From: Grammothele lineata
Taxonomy: Eukaryota > Basidiomycota > Agaricomycetes > Polyporales > Polyporaceae
Assembly: GCA_002150815.3 (NCBI GenBank)
Contig: NDFF03000149.1
Span: 119,186 to 183,185 of the forward strand
DNA: 64,000 bases
Reading direction: 5' to 3'
A model generated the notes under the pieces. The model was given only the letters and a program-made list of their open reading frames with translations. It had not been told where the DNA came from and ran no database searches. The first letter of the stretch is position 1. The number at the start of each line of letters is the position of its first letter. Shown here piece by piece: positions 34,770 to 45,699 of this stretch. Both the position numbers and the translations under genes were made by a program.

Positions 34770-34970
34770 TCGACGCGTGTCTGTGTGAACCTGAACCAGT
34801 GCTGTATGCCGAATGTCGTGACAAGAATGACGTGCCGACGATGAGGCCTAAAGGCCGCCTTCGGTCACGGTGACTTGAGGAGGTGACTGAAAGGGCCATG
34901 ACGCCGAAAACCGCGGGGTATCTACGGAGCAGTTTGCAGTAGCATGCTGGCTCGTTCAGTGGCATCTTCA
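34770..34970 (-). pseudogene. Decayed COX16 copy
   Basis: The minus strand reads PLNEPACYCKLLRRYPAVFGV, matching the N-terminus of the intact COX16 at 41.3 kb (PLNEAAYSKMLRRYPALFGV). The homology then breaks and resumes in other frames (LIVGTSF, then FGIQ...FTQTR against FGMQQFTQTR). An insertion and frameshifts prevent a continuous protein, and no matching second and third exons were found. It sits just upstream of kinase-like D, as expected if a block containing COX16 was duplicated. Confidence 0.75.
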
Positions 34971-35103
34971 CAAAACCATCATCATGTACGAAGAGTTGCG
35001 ATAATACAAAGTTTAACGCTAGAGACAGGACAGAACGGTCACCCACCTTAAGGTCGAGGAGGAAACCGGGGCCGCGGCTCGACTAGCCGAGACAACGGGC
35101 CCC

Positions 35104-35220
35104 GTGGCGGTGTTGGTCGCGCCTCGCGCACGCGTCGCGATCCGAGTCCGGACAAGCGCCGACGCCCGAATTCGAACCGCCATCCGAGTCCGCCCCCCGC
35201 TCACTCCCCTCGTCGAGACT
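35104..35220 (+). repeat. Duplicated 5' flank of kinase-like D
   Basis: Closely similar to 31527-31651 before copy C. A weaker counterpart precedes copy E at about 37114-37235 (GTGGCGGTGCTGGTCGC, then GAACTTGAACCG). Position directly before each ATG suggests a shared promoter or 5' UTR carried along with the gene. Confidence 0.75.
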
Positions 35221-36719
35221 ATGCCTCATTCCTCTAAGTTATTATATGCGGCTTCTGTAGTATCTGCAGGAGCCTGTTTCTTCATTGCATCATATTACCC
35301 AAGACTTTTCTCGCTCCCGCGGGGTCCTCAGCAACCTCATCAGCCGTCAGACGGGGGTGGCGGTATTACAAGCAAAGCAGGATACGAACAGATTCGGAAG
35401 AATGTACGTATGGAGAACTATAGAAAATCACCAAAGTTACTAACGACACACTACCTAGATGCCTACTGATCTCCCTAGCTGGCGTAAAGCTGCCGAGAAG
35501 AACGAGGACGAGCAGCACTGGGAACCCTTGCGTGGTTTCTTTAAGTCGCGAGGCTACACTCTCTGGAACCTCGCGCGACTTTGCCTCCAAGTCCCGCCGA
35601 ATGGTGAAGTTGTGAACAAAGCGGGGTTTGGATATGCCCACCTCCGTCACGGCTGGGAATCACAAAGCTTTTCCGACCTACACGAATTCTCGTGCCCAGT
35701 ACGTCCCGACACGGCGGTTTGTCGCATGTCAAGCTCATGTTTTCACATCTCCTTTAGAGCCCCCTATGCTGGGCAGCTCGTACCGCGGATGGTCGCGACG
35801 TGATCATACGTCCCCTTGCTATGGGGTCTGAAGATCGAGGGCACATTGAGATCTTGCGGCTGATAGGGCAAGCACATTACGCCACGACGAATACAAATCA
35901 TACACTCCCCCTGCTTGAGCTTATTGATTTCCAAGACATCACATACGGCGTGTTTCCCAAGGTTGGATTCAGTTGTCGCGACATCACTCTTCCAATACAT
36001 GAGAACTCAGTGGGAGACGTGGTAGATGTGCTGTTGCAGTGCATCGAGGTTCGTTAGCCGTTCATCGCACCCGCTCGAGGTCATCTAATGTATATCTACA
36101 GGCTCTGACATTCCTGCACTACGTGGGAGTGGCTCACAGGGTGGGTCATATCCGTTCATCGTCTACCATTGGTCATAACGTCAGGTTCTATATTTCGCAG
36201 GACGCATTCATAGACAATTTCTTGATACAGTATTACCCTGAATCTCTGGATGTAGGTAGTGTCCCCCGAGTGACGCGGCCTCGGGTGTACCTCACAGATT
36301 TTGAAGCGGCAGTCTACTTGCCGCACGATCTGGCTCCTGAAGAGCGCATGTGCCACGGCAACCCCAGTGGCGGGTCGATCCCTGACGATCCTACTCGCTA
36401 TACTCGACCCGTACCGCCGGAGGTGACGTCGGGTAAGCCTTATTGCCCTTACAAGTTGGACGTATGGCAGCTCGCCTCCAGCTTCTCTGAAATTAAGGTG
36501 CAATATATGACACATCTAGTAGCGTCTCCAGTGATTGACTCGCTTTTCGATCAGTTTACCATCGCAGAGATTGATGCCGTACTTGACTGGATGCGCGAGC
36601 CAGATCCCGCAATGCGTCCTCACGCATACGAGGCTCTACGGAAACTAGCCGACATCGTTGATACTATCCCGCCTGTACTCCTTGCTATCCCGCCCGTCGT
36701 CACAAAGTATGTCGCATGA
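35221..36719 (+). CDS. Kinase-like membrane-anchored protein, paralogue D
   Basis: ATG at 35221. The anchor helix is LLYAASVVSAGACFFIAS (residues about 7-24). The linker is nearly identical to that of C, ending EQIRKN. Exon 2 (from about 35461) has LPSWRKAAEKNEDE and FKSRGYTLW. The N-lobe exon (about 35757-36050) has DGRDVIIRPLAMG and LIDFQDITYGVFP. The GVAHR mini-exon follows, then the C-lobe exon from about 36201 with DAFIDN, TDFEAAVYLP, PPEVTSG and DVWQL. The final exon has DWMREPDP and RPHAYEAL, to TGA at 36717-36719. All introns are GT-AG and the copy looks intact. C and D are each other's closest relatives here, including exon 1 and the 5' flank. Confidence 0.8.
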
Positions 36720-37235
36720 CTGCGTTTGACTTGGGGCTGTGTCGTGAGGAGCGACGCTTCTTGTATTCTTGTCTTTATTGTCCACGGCTCGTCAGTCGCA
36801 AAGGAACCGCTGGGATTAACATGATGTCTCTTCCTAACGCCACTGAGCGAATAGCGGAATATTGATTATTGAAGGTGGCATTATAAGGGACTTCTAGTTG
36901 ACTTCTAGGATTAGTATTCGGAATCCTCGAGGCAGCCGCGCATGTGCTCACACTGCACAAATGGAAGTACCCACGTATGGTCCGGACTTACACCGTGGCA
37001 ACATCCCAACTCGCGAGCCCGAACAATTTGCCAAGTAGCTTGGTGTGTTGGCTGGAGTCTGTAAAGACACCTCCACTGGTCGCTCGCCGGAGGGTGTCCC
37101 AAATTTCGGCATCAGTGGCGGTGCTGGTCGCAAGTCGCGACCTGCAACAGGCGCCTGTTGAACGTCACCGTGTTGAACTTGAACCGCGATCGCCGGGTTG
37201 GCACCCGTTCTCTGCCCTCGCCTCACCTGAAAGCA
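36720..37235. other. Intergenic region before kinase-like E
   Basis: No gene seen. The last 120 bp resembles the duplicated 5' flanks of copies C and D. Confidence 0.45.
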
Positions 37236-38738
37236 ATGCTCTACTCCTATCGAACGCTACTTGTGACAGCTTTGGTATCCGCGGGAACTGGCGCTTTCAT
37301 TGCCTCACGGTCTCCAGGACTCTTTCTATTCTCACAGAGCCCTCAGCAACCTCGCCAGTCATCAGATTTTAGAGACGGTGGCGGCGATAGCGCAAGTGGG
37401 GAAGAGTACGGACAAATCCGGAAAATAGTGCGTATCAAGAACTTCCGGATTATATCTGCAAGGGCCCTGAACTGCGCAACATAGGTAGCTGCTGACCTCC
37501 CTACATGGCGTAAAGCCGCCGAAACCAACGAGGACGAGCGGAACTGGAAGCCTCTACACGGTTTCTTCAAATCACGAGGATACACCCTCTGGAGACTCTC
37601 ACAACCTTGCCTCCAGGTACCTCCAGACAGTGAGGTCGTGAAGACGGCAGGTTTTGGATACGCGCACCTTCGCCACGGATGGGACTCGCGCAGCTTCCCT
37701 CAGTTGCATCGATTCTCTAGCCCGGTACGTCATACGCGCCTTCATCCCATCTGTCTACTTCACATTGCATTTCAGAGCCCGCTTTGTTGGGCAGCCCGCA
37801 CTGGAGATGGGCGCGACGTAATCATACGTCCACTCGCTATCGGATCCGGAGGACGAGAACATGTGCAGATTCTGCAGTTCATAGCGCAAGCACACTATGG
37901 CACCACGAATACAAACCATACGATTCCTTTGCTCGATCTTATCGACTTAGAAGACATTACGTTTGGTGTATTTCCGAAGGTTGGATTCACCTGTCGCAGC
38001 ATCACCTCACCACATCTGAAGAACTCGGTGGGAGATATATTGGATGCGCTGCTGCAATCTATCGAGGTTTGTACATATATGTCCAGTGGGTTCGCAGGTT
38101 TGTCTGACGCGGATTCGTAGGCCCTAGCGTTCCTGCACTCAGTAGGCGTGGCTCATAGGGTAAGTCTTCATATCTCTCACTACACAACATTCGATGGCGA
38201 TGTTCATATTCGTACCTCGCAGGACGCGTTCAGAGACAATTTCCTGATACAATATCACTCTGAGTCACTTGACACGGAGGATCTCCCGCGAGTTACGCGC
38301 CCTCGCGTGTTTATCACAGACTTTGAGGTGGCAGTGTATCTCCCGCTGGATCTGGAGCCTGAACAGCGTATGTGCGTCGGAATTCCAAGTGGTGGATCAT
38401 TCCCTGCCGATCCCGTTCGCTATACTCGGCCCATACCGCCGGAGGTGGCCTCAGGAGAGCCTTACTCCCCTTTCAAACTCGATGTTTGGCAGCTCGGGGA
38501 CAGCTATGCTGAGTTTAAGGTATTTTCTTCTGCTTATACGACGGTGCTCGCTCTCAACAGCATATCCTTCATACAGTCCACTTTCCCGGATATAGATGCT
38601 GTACTTGACTGGATGCGCGCACCAGATCCCGCGGAGCGCCCTCACGCATCCGAGGCTCTGCGGAAGCTAGCCAACGCTGTCGCTTCTATACCGCCTCAGT
38701 CGCTCGCGATACCACCGACCCTTACTTCCTGCACCTAA
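37236..38738 (+). CDS. Kinase-like membrane-anchored protein, paralogue E
   Basis: ATG at 37236. The anchor helix is LLVTALVSAGTGAFIAS, followed by a Gln/Ser/Asp linker ending GQIRKI. It has the same exon order as C and D: LPTWRKAAETNEDE, DGRDVIIRPLAIG, LIDLEDITFGVFP, GVAHR | intron | DAFRDN, TDFEVAVYLP, PPEVASG, DVWQL, DWMRAPDP and RPHASEAL, to TAA at 38736-38738. It is open throughout, with GT-AG introns. E is more divergent from C and D than they are from each other and shares some residues with A and B (TFGVFP, TDFEVAV). It therefore bridges the two sub-clusters. Confidence 0.8.
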
Positions 38739-39198
38739 TGATGCGGGCAGGCGCCGGATGCGTTCTAGGCCTCGTACATGTACTCTGCCAAGTTCACCAG
38801 CCAAATATAGGAGATCAGCATGTCATACATGATATTGATCACGGTTCCGGAGGAAGTTGTCTGTCACAGATCTCCAGCAGATATTCTGTTACGGTAGAAC
38901 CCTGAAAATTCCACTGGTATGTTGCTGGCGGGAACATCTCGTGCCTGAACCTTGAGGAGTCAGACACGCCCCTCGCTCCTTTTGGACGTCCACCGACGGT
39001 TTCCTCACGTCCAATGCGCCGCGTGGTACAGACTTCTAGGTTTGTTGGGCCGCAAAATATGACGCAACGGCGTTGGCAATAGTCGGAGTTCTCTCGTTGC
39101 ATCCCAATCCGATATGACACAGCGGTGTGGGACAGCACACCGTGTGACGGCTCAAATTCTATCGACGGGCCTGTACACGCTCCTCTAAAGAGATCAAG
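38739..39198. other. Intergenic region
   Basis: Lies between kinase-like E and small gene 2. No gene recognised. The minus-strand frame here has no domain. Confidence 0.4.
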
Positions 39199-39205
39199 TA
39201 TAAAG
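39199..39205 (+). promoter_or_regulatory. TATA box of small gene 2
   Basis: TATAAAG about 75 nt upstream of the ATG at 39279, matching the placement in small gene 1. Confidence 0.55.
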
Positions 39206-39278
39206 GGTTGCCTAGCCATGTACCGCGCTTGAGCAAGCATCGTATCGGCCCCTTTCACACCTTCGCCAATCACTCATC

Positions 39279-39862
39279 ATGGTCAGTAATAGCTCGCCCT
39301 CATGTTTTGCGTACTCCTCCTCACATCCATTGCGGCGTAGAACTTTCCCGGACAAGGCTCCAAGTATTATCCTCCCGCCAAACTGGTGGTATGTCGTCCA
39401 TGCTCTCGCCACTTACCCTCACCGTGCGTATGCTGATTTTGGATGCAAGGCCGGGAAATACAAACTAGTGCGTGGCGGGAAGGCCTACGTCGGCATGCTC
39501 CTAGACACCAAGGAGTCTGCGGGAGGTGTAAGTCTGAACTTCTCACAGCCCCTCGAAATTGCCGCGTACTGGTCGCTGACGGAACGGATCTCTTCGCCGC
39601 CACCTTCAAGTTACGCCTCCTGCTTCTCTTCACGAACAGTGAGGAATTATGGTATTTCAAGGAAGAATGCACTGCAACTGAGTAAGTCGTATAATCCGCA
39701 TCATGCAATTGGAACTGGGGACACCTTTCTTAACCCGAGTTGTGCCGCAGGGAGGACGTGACCACGTCCCCTCCCCAGAACGAACCTCAGATGGTAAACG
39801 TGCTCAAGAAACCTCCCGGGCCACAGTACCCGCCTCCGAACACCATGCCGACGAAGAAGTGA
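39279..39862 (+). CDS. Small conserved protein, paralogue 2 (103 aa, 5 exons)
   Basis: Exons: 39279-39281 (ATG only), 39341-39388, 39450-39527, 39611-39681, 39751-39862. In both copies the frame that continues into the conserved FPG block is closed by TAG just before it. This TAG is explained by an intron acceptor (GGCGTAG | AACTTT here; ATGCTAG | GCACCG in copy 1). The only matching donor is immediately after an ATG. Conserved blocks are FPGQGSKYYPPAKLV, GGKAYVGMLLDTKES, WYFKEECTATE and a tail ending PPPNTMPTKK. No family was recognised, and no signal or membrane segment was seen. The alternative frame starting at the same ATG without splicing (39279-39761) lacks similarity to copy 1 and is rejected. 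Confidence 0.7.
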
Positions 39863-40815
39863 AGTGATATTCCCTCACACCAGCGTACAACCCTGCGCCA
39901 CAGAAGTTCCGAATGCTCGCTGCTCTGTTTGAATAAGACACATGTTATCCCGAATACGAAACTTGTCGTTTGAGCTGTTGAACTGCTGAGCCTGTAGTGC
40001 CCACCCAACCCAGTATTCAACGTGCGCTGTGGAATCGCCGCACGATTGTGACAGCAGCGGCTCCCGGCCGTGAACGCTTAAAGCTTCGAGGTTCCCGCGT
40101 GCCGTTCCGCTCGTAGCATCTGAGCGCACGCCTCCAGCGCATGGTGTCCGTAAGACACCGCCAGGGTTGCTTCGGCACTTCTAGCGTCCTAGGATGTCGG
40201 GGGTGTGGTGGCGGGCGCAGACTTCTGTCTCTCACACCGCCGAATGTGATGTGCATGACTCGCCCTTCCGTGTATGGCGTGTAGCCGTAGTGACTGTCAT
40301 AGAATGTAAGATAGTATCCGGATACCATCGATAGCGAGAACAAGAAAAGAACACAAGGACGTACCCGACTTAGGCAACGCGACTCACGGTATCTCCGACC
40401 GCTAGCTGGTTCCGTCCGCTTGATTTCGTTGAACATCGTATTGGTTCTTCGGCCTTGCGTATATCTCGTTGATCCGGAACGCGAGAGATTCCTGAGTGCG
40501 CGTGTTGAACGCGGAGCTTATGATGACTTCGAAGCATGCGAGGTACGTACAGGGCAGACTCATCCTCCAATTACCGCCGGGTCCCAGGACTGGGGTCGTC
40601 GAACTTCGTAGACGTACTGAAGCAACACAGCTGGCGGAGAGTTGAGTCCGATTAGAGGGTTATATTGGAGGTTTATTATCCCGTCCCGTCCTCGTAGGCA
40701 ATTGAGTGTCTTGAAGGATGCACAAGCGCGAGGTGGAGAGAATGATACTATACAAGTACATGGATTATAATGAAACTCAACAGACAGAAGGAACATCCGA
40801 CATGAAGGGGCAACA
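39863..40815. repeat. Duplicated intergenic segment and COX16 3' flank
   Basis: The part from about 39890 to 40350 is the counterpart of 34.3-34.8 kb. The remainder up to the COX16 stop shows no gene. Minus-strand frames in this stretch are not conserved in reading frame between the two copies. Confidence 0.5.
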
Positions 40816-41306
40816 TTATGACTTCTTTTCCTCCGATGGGGGTTCTGATGGTGGTACGCCCCACTCGGGAAGACCAGCGGGTCGCGCAATGCGCTTCGGT
40901 TCCCAGTCCTTCTCGGATGTAGCACTGAGTTTCTATGCAGCAAACAGGTATCCATATTATAACCGCTTGCGTGCGATGCAAAATTCGGTAGACTTACGAA
41001 GTACTCCTCTCGGATGTCAAACTTCTTCCGGTTCTGCGCGAGACCCAATTCCTCCTCCTTACTTATCTGCTCATAGTACGCGCAAGTGGGAGGCGTTCAA
41101 CAGCGATAAAAGGAGGCATACGGAAAGAGGCGCACCGCAGAAACCTTCTGAGAGTGCAAGTCATATCGTGTCTGGGTGAACTGTTGCATGCCGAACGACG
41201 CGCCGACGATGAGGAGCACGAAGGGCACGCCGAAGAGCGCGGGGTATCTGCGAAGCATTTTGCTATATGCTGCCTCGTTCAGTGGTTTCCTTGAAAAAGC
41301 CGCCAT
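40816..41306 (-). CDS. COX16: Cox16, cytochrome c oxidase assembly factor
   Basis: Three exons give a protein of the usual short Cox16 size (about 110 aa). Exon 1 starts at ATG 41306: FSRKPLNEAAYSKMLRRYPA, then one membrane helix (LFGVPFVLLIVGASFGM) and FTQTRYDLHSQK. Exon 2 has ISKEEELGLAQNRKKFDIREEYF (about 41050-40990). Exon 3 has KLSATSEKDWEPKRIARP and LPEWGVPPSEPP, to the stop at 40816-40818. Known: Cox16 is an inner mitochondrial membrane protein needed for complex IV assembly (Cox1/Cox2 maturation). The last exon is the family's conserved 'DWEPKRI.RP.GLPEWGVPP' end. The gene is divergent from VPS41 with 307 bp between starts. A decayed duplicate lies at 34.8-35.0 kb. Confidence 0.93.
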
Positions 41307-41613
41307 ATCGTCTCGAGAGTCGCAAGAATCCAAGCTTCAGTACCAGAGACGAGGAAGAATGGTCGAGGTCGAGAAGGAATCTGCTCGCCGCCTGAGACGA
41401 CGAGCTCGGGTCGCGTGGCGGCCCGCGCGAGGCCGATGACGGCAGTGAGCGCTTCCCCGCCAGACCTCACTCTCGCCATCCGCCGTCGCGTCCCCCGGTT
41501 CGCTGCCCTCGCACCTCGAGGCCTCCGCATTCTCAAACCGTTTCTTGCTGCTACTGTCTGCGCTGCACTGTGCTTGTGTGTCTATGAGCTTCGAGTGAAC
41601 TTCTGCGCGCGGC
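41307..41613. promoter_or_regulatory. Divergent promoter COX16 / VPS41
   Basis: 307 bp between the two start codons must serve both genes. It is GC-rich with no obvious TATA box, as expected for housekeeping genes. Part of it resembles the sequence between the COX16 remnant and kinase-like D (GGTCGAG...GAGGAA near 41361 and 35046). Confidence 0.6.
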
Positions 41614-44600
41614 ATGGCACCCGAGCCAAACTTCATCCACGACGACCCAGACTCGCCCCAGTTACAAGACAGACTCGTGACTGCCAGCCCGGAGAACCTC
41701 AGCGACAAAGAGGAAAGCGAGAGTGAAGAGGAGAATGGGCACATTGAGCGGAATGGTGCTGCGCGTATGAAGGAGGGCGAGCCGGAGGATGGCAGTAGTG
41801 TGGAGGAGGATGAGACGGATGACGATGAAGAGGATGAGGAGGAGGAAGAAGAGGAGGACGATGACGAGCCCGCGCTCAAATACGAACGATTAGGAGGCAT
41901 CGTGAACCAACTATTGCAACGAGACTCGGCCTCTGCTCTTGCGCACGCGAAACAACGGCTGGTTAGTGTACTCACAACACGACCTTTTCCTGAGCGAAAC
42001 GCTGACACAAACCGTCAGGCACTGGGTACGCATGGTGGGAAATTGCACGTACTGGATCTCTCTGGACAACCTATCAAGTCATTCGCTGCCCATACCGCCT
42101 CGATTCTGGACATATCCCTGGACGTTACTGGAGACTGGATCGCCACAGCCTCAATAGACGGTGAGTTCTCCATTTCCACGTCTTCGAGCTGCACGTGAGA
42201 TTACCTCTCATGGGTTCAATGCGCATGATACTCTCAGGACAGGTCGCCGTGTACTCGCTTTCGAGCCCCGAATCTCACGTATTCAATATGAAGCGGCCCG
42301 TGCGCACGGTCGCGCTGGAACCTAACTTCGCCAAGAGCAGCACGCGCTCGCTCATATCGGGAGGCATGGCTGGGAACCTTGTATTGCACGAGAAGGGCTG
42401 GCTAGGGTATAAAGAAATCATCCTCCACTCTGGCGAGGGGCCTATCTGGCAAGTGCGGTGGCGAGAGAACCTCGTCGCATGGGCGAATGACCTCGTACGT
42501 CTCTTGATACTCTCTGGTAACCTTTTAGAGGAAATTTAACTCGTTGTATGCGTATTGGATCTGCAGGGCGTGAAGATCTACGACACCGTCTCGCAGACCC
42601 GAATCACCTACATCGACCGCCCTGCCGACAGCCCGCGCCCAGACCTCTTCAAGTGCACCCTACACTGGCAGGACGAGAACACGCTCCTCATCGGCTGGGC
42701 GGATCAAATCAAGGTTGCGCGCGTTCGCGCTCGCCCACGCAAGTCCGCCACATCGAACGTCCCCTCGCTCCTCGTCGAGATCACCGCCGTCTTCCAGCTC
42801 GACTGCATGATCTCCGGCATCGTCCCACACCCTATGAACCCCAACACCTCCCTCTCCCCTACCACTTCCACCCCGTCCCTTGCCTCGCGTACAAATCAGA
42901 AGACGAACGGCTCCACGCGTTCAGCGACATCCCCCGCACTGACCTCCTTCCTCATCGTCGCCTACACCCCGCCCGACGCATCCCTCCTGACCGGCGGGAG
43001 CGGCGAAGCCGCTGAGGACCGCGCCGCACAAGCGCGGAAGCGCGCAGAACGCCCCGAGCTGCGCATCATCTCGCGCGCGGGCGAGGAGCTCGCCGCAGAC
43101 GCGCTCGGAATCGCGGGCTACGAGCGCTGCGGGTGCAACGACTACGTCCTCGTCGACGTTGACGTCCCGCCCGGGCCTGCGTCGGGAACGGGAAAAGCGA
43201 GCGCGCTGGAAGGGGAGAGGTTCTACGTCGTGCTCAGCCCGCGGGACATCGTCGTCGTGCGGCCCCGCGACTGGCGCGACCACGTCGCGTGGCTCGTCGA
43301 GCGGCAGCGGTATGAAGAGGCGCTAGACGTCATCGAGCAGATGGGGAACGAGCCGGGGGCGGGGGCCAAGGAGGGCAAGGACGAGCTCGACGCGGCGCAG
43401 ATCGGGCAGCGCTACATCGAGCACCTCGTTGCGGAGGGCGACTTCGCGAAGGCGGCGCGGCTGTGCCCGAAGGTGTGCGGACAGGACGTGCGGAGGTGGG
43501 AGGATTGGATCTTCGTGTTCGCGCAGAAGCATCAGCTGCAGGCGATCATTCCATTCGTGCCCACTGAGGCGCCGACACTTGGCGTCACAGTGTACGGCAT
43601 GGTGCTCGCGCATTTCCTGGCACACGATCGGCAGGTGGGTTACGCTTCGCGTCAGATTGTTAGTAGCGTACTGACTGCGGGTGTACAGACATTGCTCAAG
43701 ACGATCAAGTCATGGCCGAAAGGCATCTACGACATCTCCGCGGTCATCGTATTGGTGCAGTCCGAGCTCGACCGTGCGCCCTCGTCTTCATCGAAGAAAG
43801 TTACGGGTCCGGATACGGTCGTCCTCATGGAGTGCCTCGCTGAGTTGTAAGTTTGTCCTTCCCTCGAACGACATAATGTACGCTGAGCTATCAAATGCCC
43901 TTAGATACACCCTCAACCGCCAGCCCGGAAAGGCACTCCCCTACTTCCTGCGCCTGCGCCGGCCGAACGTCTTCGACCTTATCCGGGAACACAACCTCTT
44001 CACGGACGTACAGGACCAAGCGCTACTCCTCGTCGAGTTTGATCAGGAACTCCGTGAGAAGCGGAAGCGCGAGGGTGAGGACGTCGACACGGACCCCGTC
44101 GCTGCCATCACACTCCTGGTCGACCACATCCACTCTATCCCTGTGCGTCGTTCCTTCTCGATCCCGTACGAGCTCGAATGACTGACGCTGAATGGTGGTC
44201 TGTGTATAGATCGCGCGTGTAGTGCAACAGCTCGAGAGTAGGACATACTACTTGTACCTGTATCTTGACGCGCTCTTCAAGAGGGACCCGCATCTGGCGT
44301 CCACGTACGCTGACGTGCAGGTCAAGTTGTACGCGGAATATGCACCACGCCGGCTTATCGACTTCCTCCGCGCGAGCAATTATTACAACCTTGAGCAGGT
44401 ACGCACCTTGTCCCGCTTTTCGTTTCATCATGCCTATAGCTGATAACAACGCCGGGACGCAGGCATACAACGTCTGCAATGAGCGCGACCTCGTGCTCGA
44501 GATGGTGTTCCTCCTAGGCCGGATGGGTAACAACAAGAAAGCATTGTACCTCATTATTGACCGCCTTGGCGATGTCAATCGTGCGATCGACTTTGCGAAG

Positions 44601-45373
44601 GAACAGCACGATGACGACCTTTGGGAGGACCTTCTCAGGTACTCGGAAACTCGACCAGGTGCGCAATCTTCATTTCGAGTGTAGCTTAAGCAAGCCGCCT
44701 GATAGCGTCGTTACAGCGTTCATCCGCGGCCTACTCGAGAACGTCGGTGCAGAGATCGACCCAATCCGCCTGATCCGACGCATCAAGAACGGACTCGAAA
44801 TTCCTGGCCTGAAAGGCGCGCTCATCAAAATCCTGCACGATTTCAACCTCCAGGTCTCGCTGCTCGAGGGCTGCCAGACCATCCTCTCCGGCGACTGTGC
44901 CGACCTTGTCCACAAACTCCACCGGAACCAGACCAGCGGCTTCTTCCTCAGCGGTAAGTGTCCGCCCACCTGACTCTGTCAGTCACCGGTTTCTCACTCT
45001 CATAACGGCAATCCTTCCAGCGAAGACGCCGTGTCCGATCTGCAGCAAGCCGCTCGCGCAGACGCCGCACGGGCTCAACCTGCTCTTCCTCTGCCGACAC
45101 GTCGTGCATGCCGACTGCGTCGTCGACCACGACGACGAGCTGCCCCACCAGCCGGACCCGACGCTCGTCGGGATGGGCATCGGCGGCCAGCCCGGTGTGG
45201 GCGGCAAGATCGCGTTGTGAGTACCCCGGTTCTTCAACTTGGCATCCCAGCCGGTACTATTCTAGTTTTGCGCGCGCTCATTCCTCTTATTCTACAGCAC
45301 TGCGATCCTACGCGCGCGCATTACACAAGGCTGTCCGGTATGCCACAAACAGGGCGAAGGACAACGGACTTGA
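41614..45373 (+). CDS. VPS41: Vps41, HOPS complex subunit
   Basis: About ten exons from ATG 41614 to TGA 45371-45373. The N-terminus is strongly acidic (a long Glu/Asp run around residues 65-85), as in other Vps41 proteins. A beta-propeller region follows, with LGTHGGKLHVLDLSGQ (about 42019-42070), VAVYSLSS, VRTVALEPNF, GWLGYKEIILHSGEGPIWQV and GVKIYDT. It continues through PELRIISRAGEEL and FYVVLSPRDIVVVRPRDWRDH into the alpha-solenoid/CHCR region (KSWPKGIYDI, YFLRLRRPNVFDLIREHNLF, YLIIDRLGDVNRAIDFAKEQ). A C-terminal RING-like finger ends it (CPIC, CRHVVHADC, CPVCHK). Known: Vps41 is the Rab7/Ypt7-binding subunit of HOPS, which tethers membranes at the vacuole. A 57-nt intron at 41962-42018 is in frame and could be missed by gene finders. 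Confidence 0.95.
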
Positions 45374-45699
45374 CGGATGGATTACCCACGCGCGACCTAC
45401 ACATGCCTATATCTACACTTCTGTTATCTCCGGTGTATGGATCCCTCGCGCGCCCTGATACCTGATATACCACGCCACGTTCACAACTACGTCACCTGCC
45501 CGCGCTCGAGAGTGCTTCCCCCTGATCAGGGGTTGGACGAGGGACTTCGGCCGAATGCAGTGCTGATTGAGTCTATAACCTCCCCCGTTCCTCGATATAG
45601 AAAGTTCGATGCCTGTGGATGGTGCCTGCGAAAGGCAGGGGTGGTCAAATAGCGTGGAAAGCACAGGCGTGCGAGGGACCCACCATAGGGCGCTTAGCT
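45374..45699. other. Convergent 3' region
   Basis: Lies between the VPS41 stop and the end of the F-box gene. Nothing recognised. Confidence 0.5.

Noticed and set aside
39279..39761. Unspliced 160-aa frame starting at the small gene 2 ATG
   Set aside because: The paralogue at 33.7 kb does not share this frame, while the five-exon model agrees in exon size, phase and sequence in both copies.
41337..42008. 223-codon minus-strand Ser-rich frame opposite VPS41
   Set aside because: The serine run is the antisense of the acidic Glu/Asp tract of Vps41.
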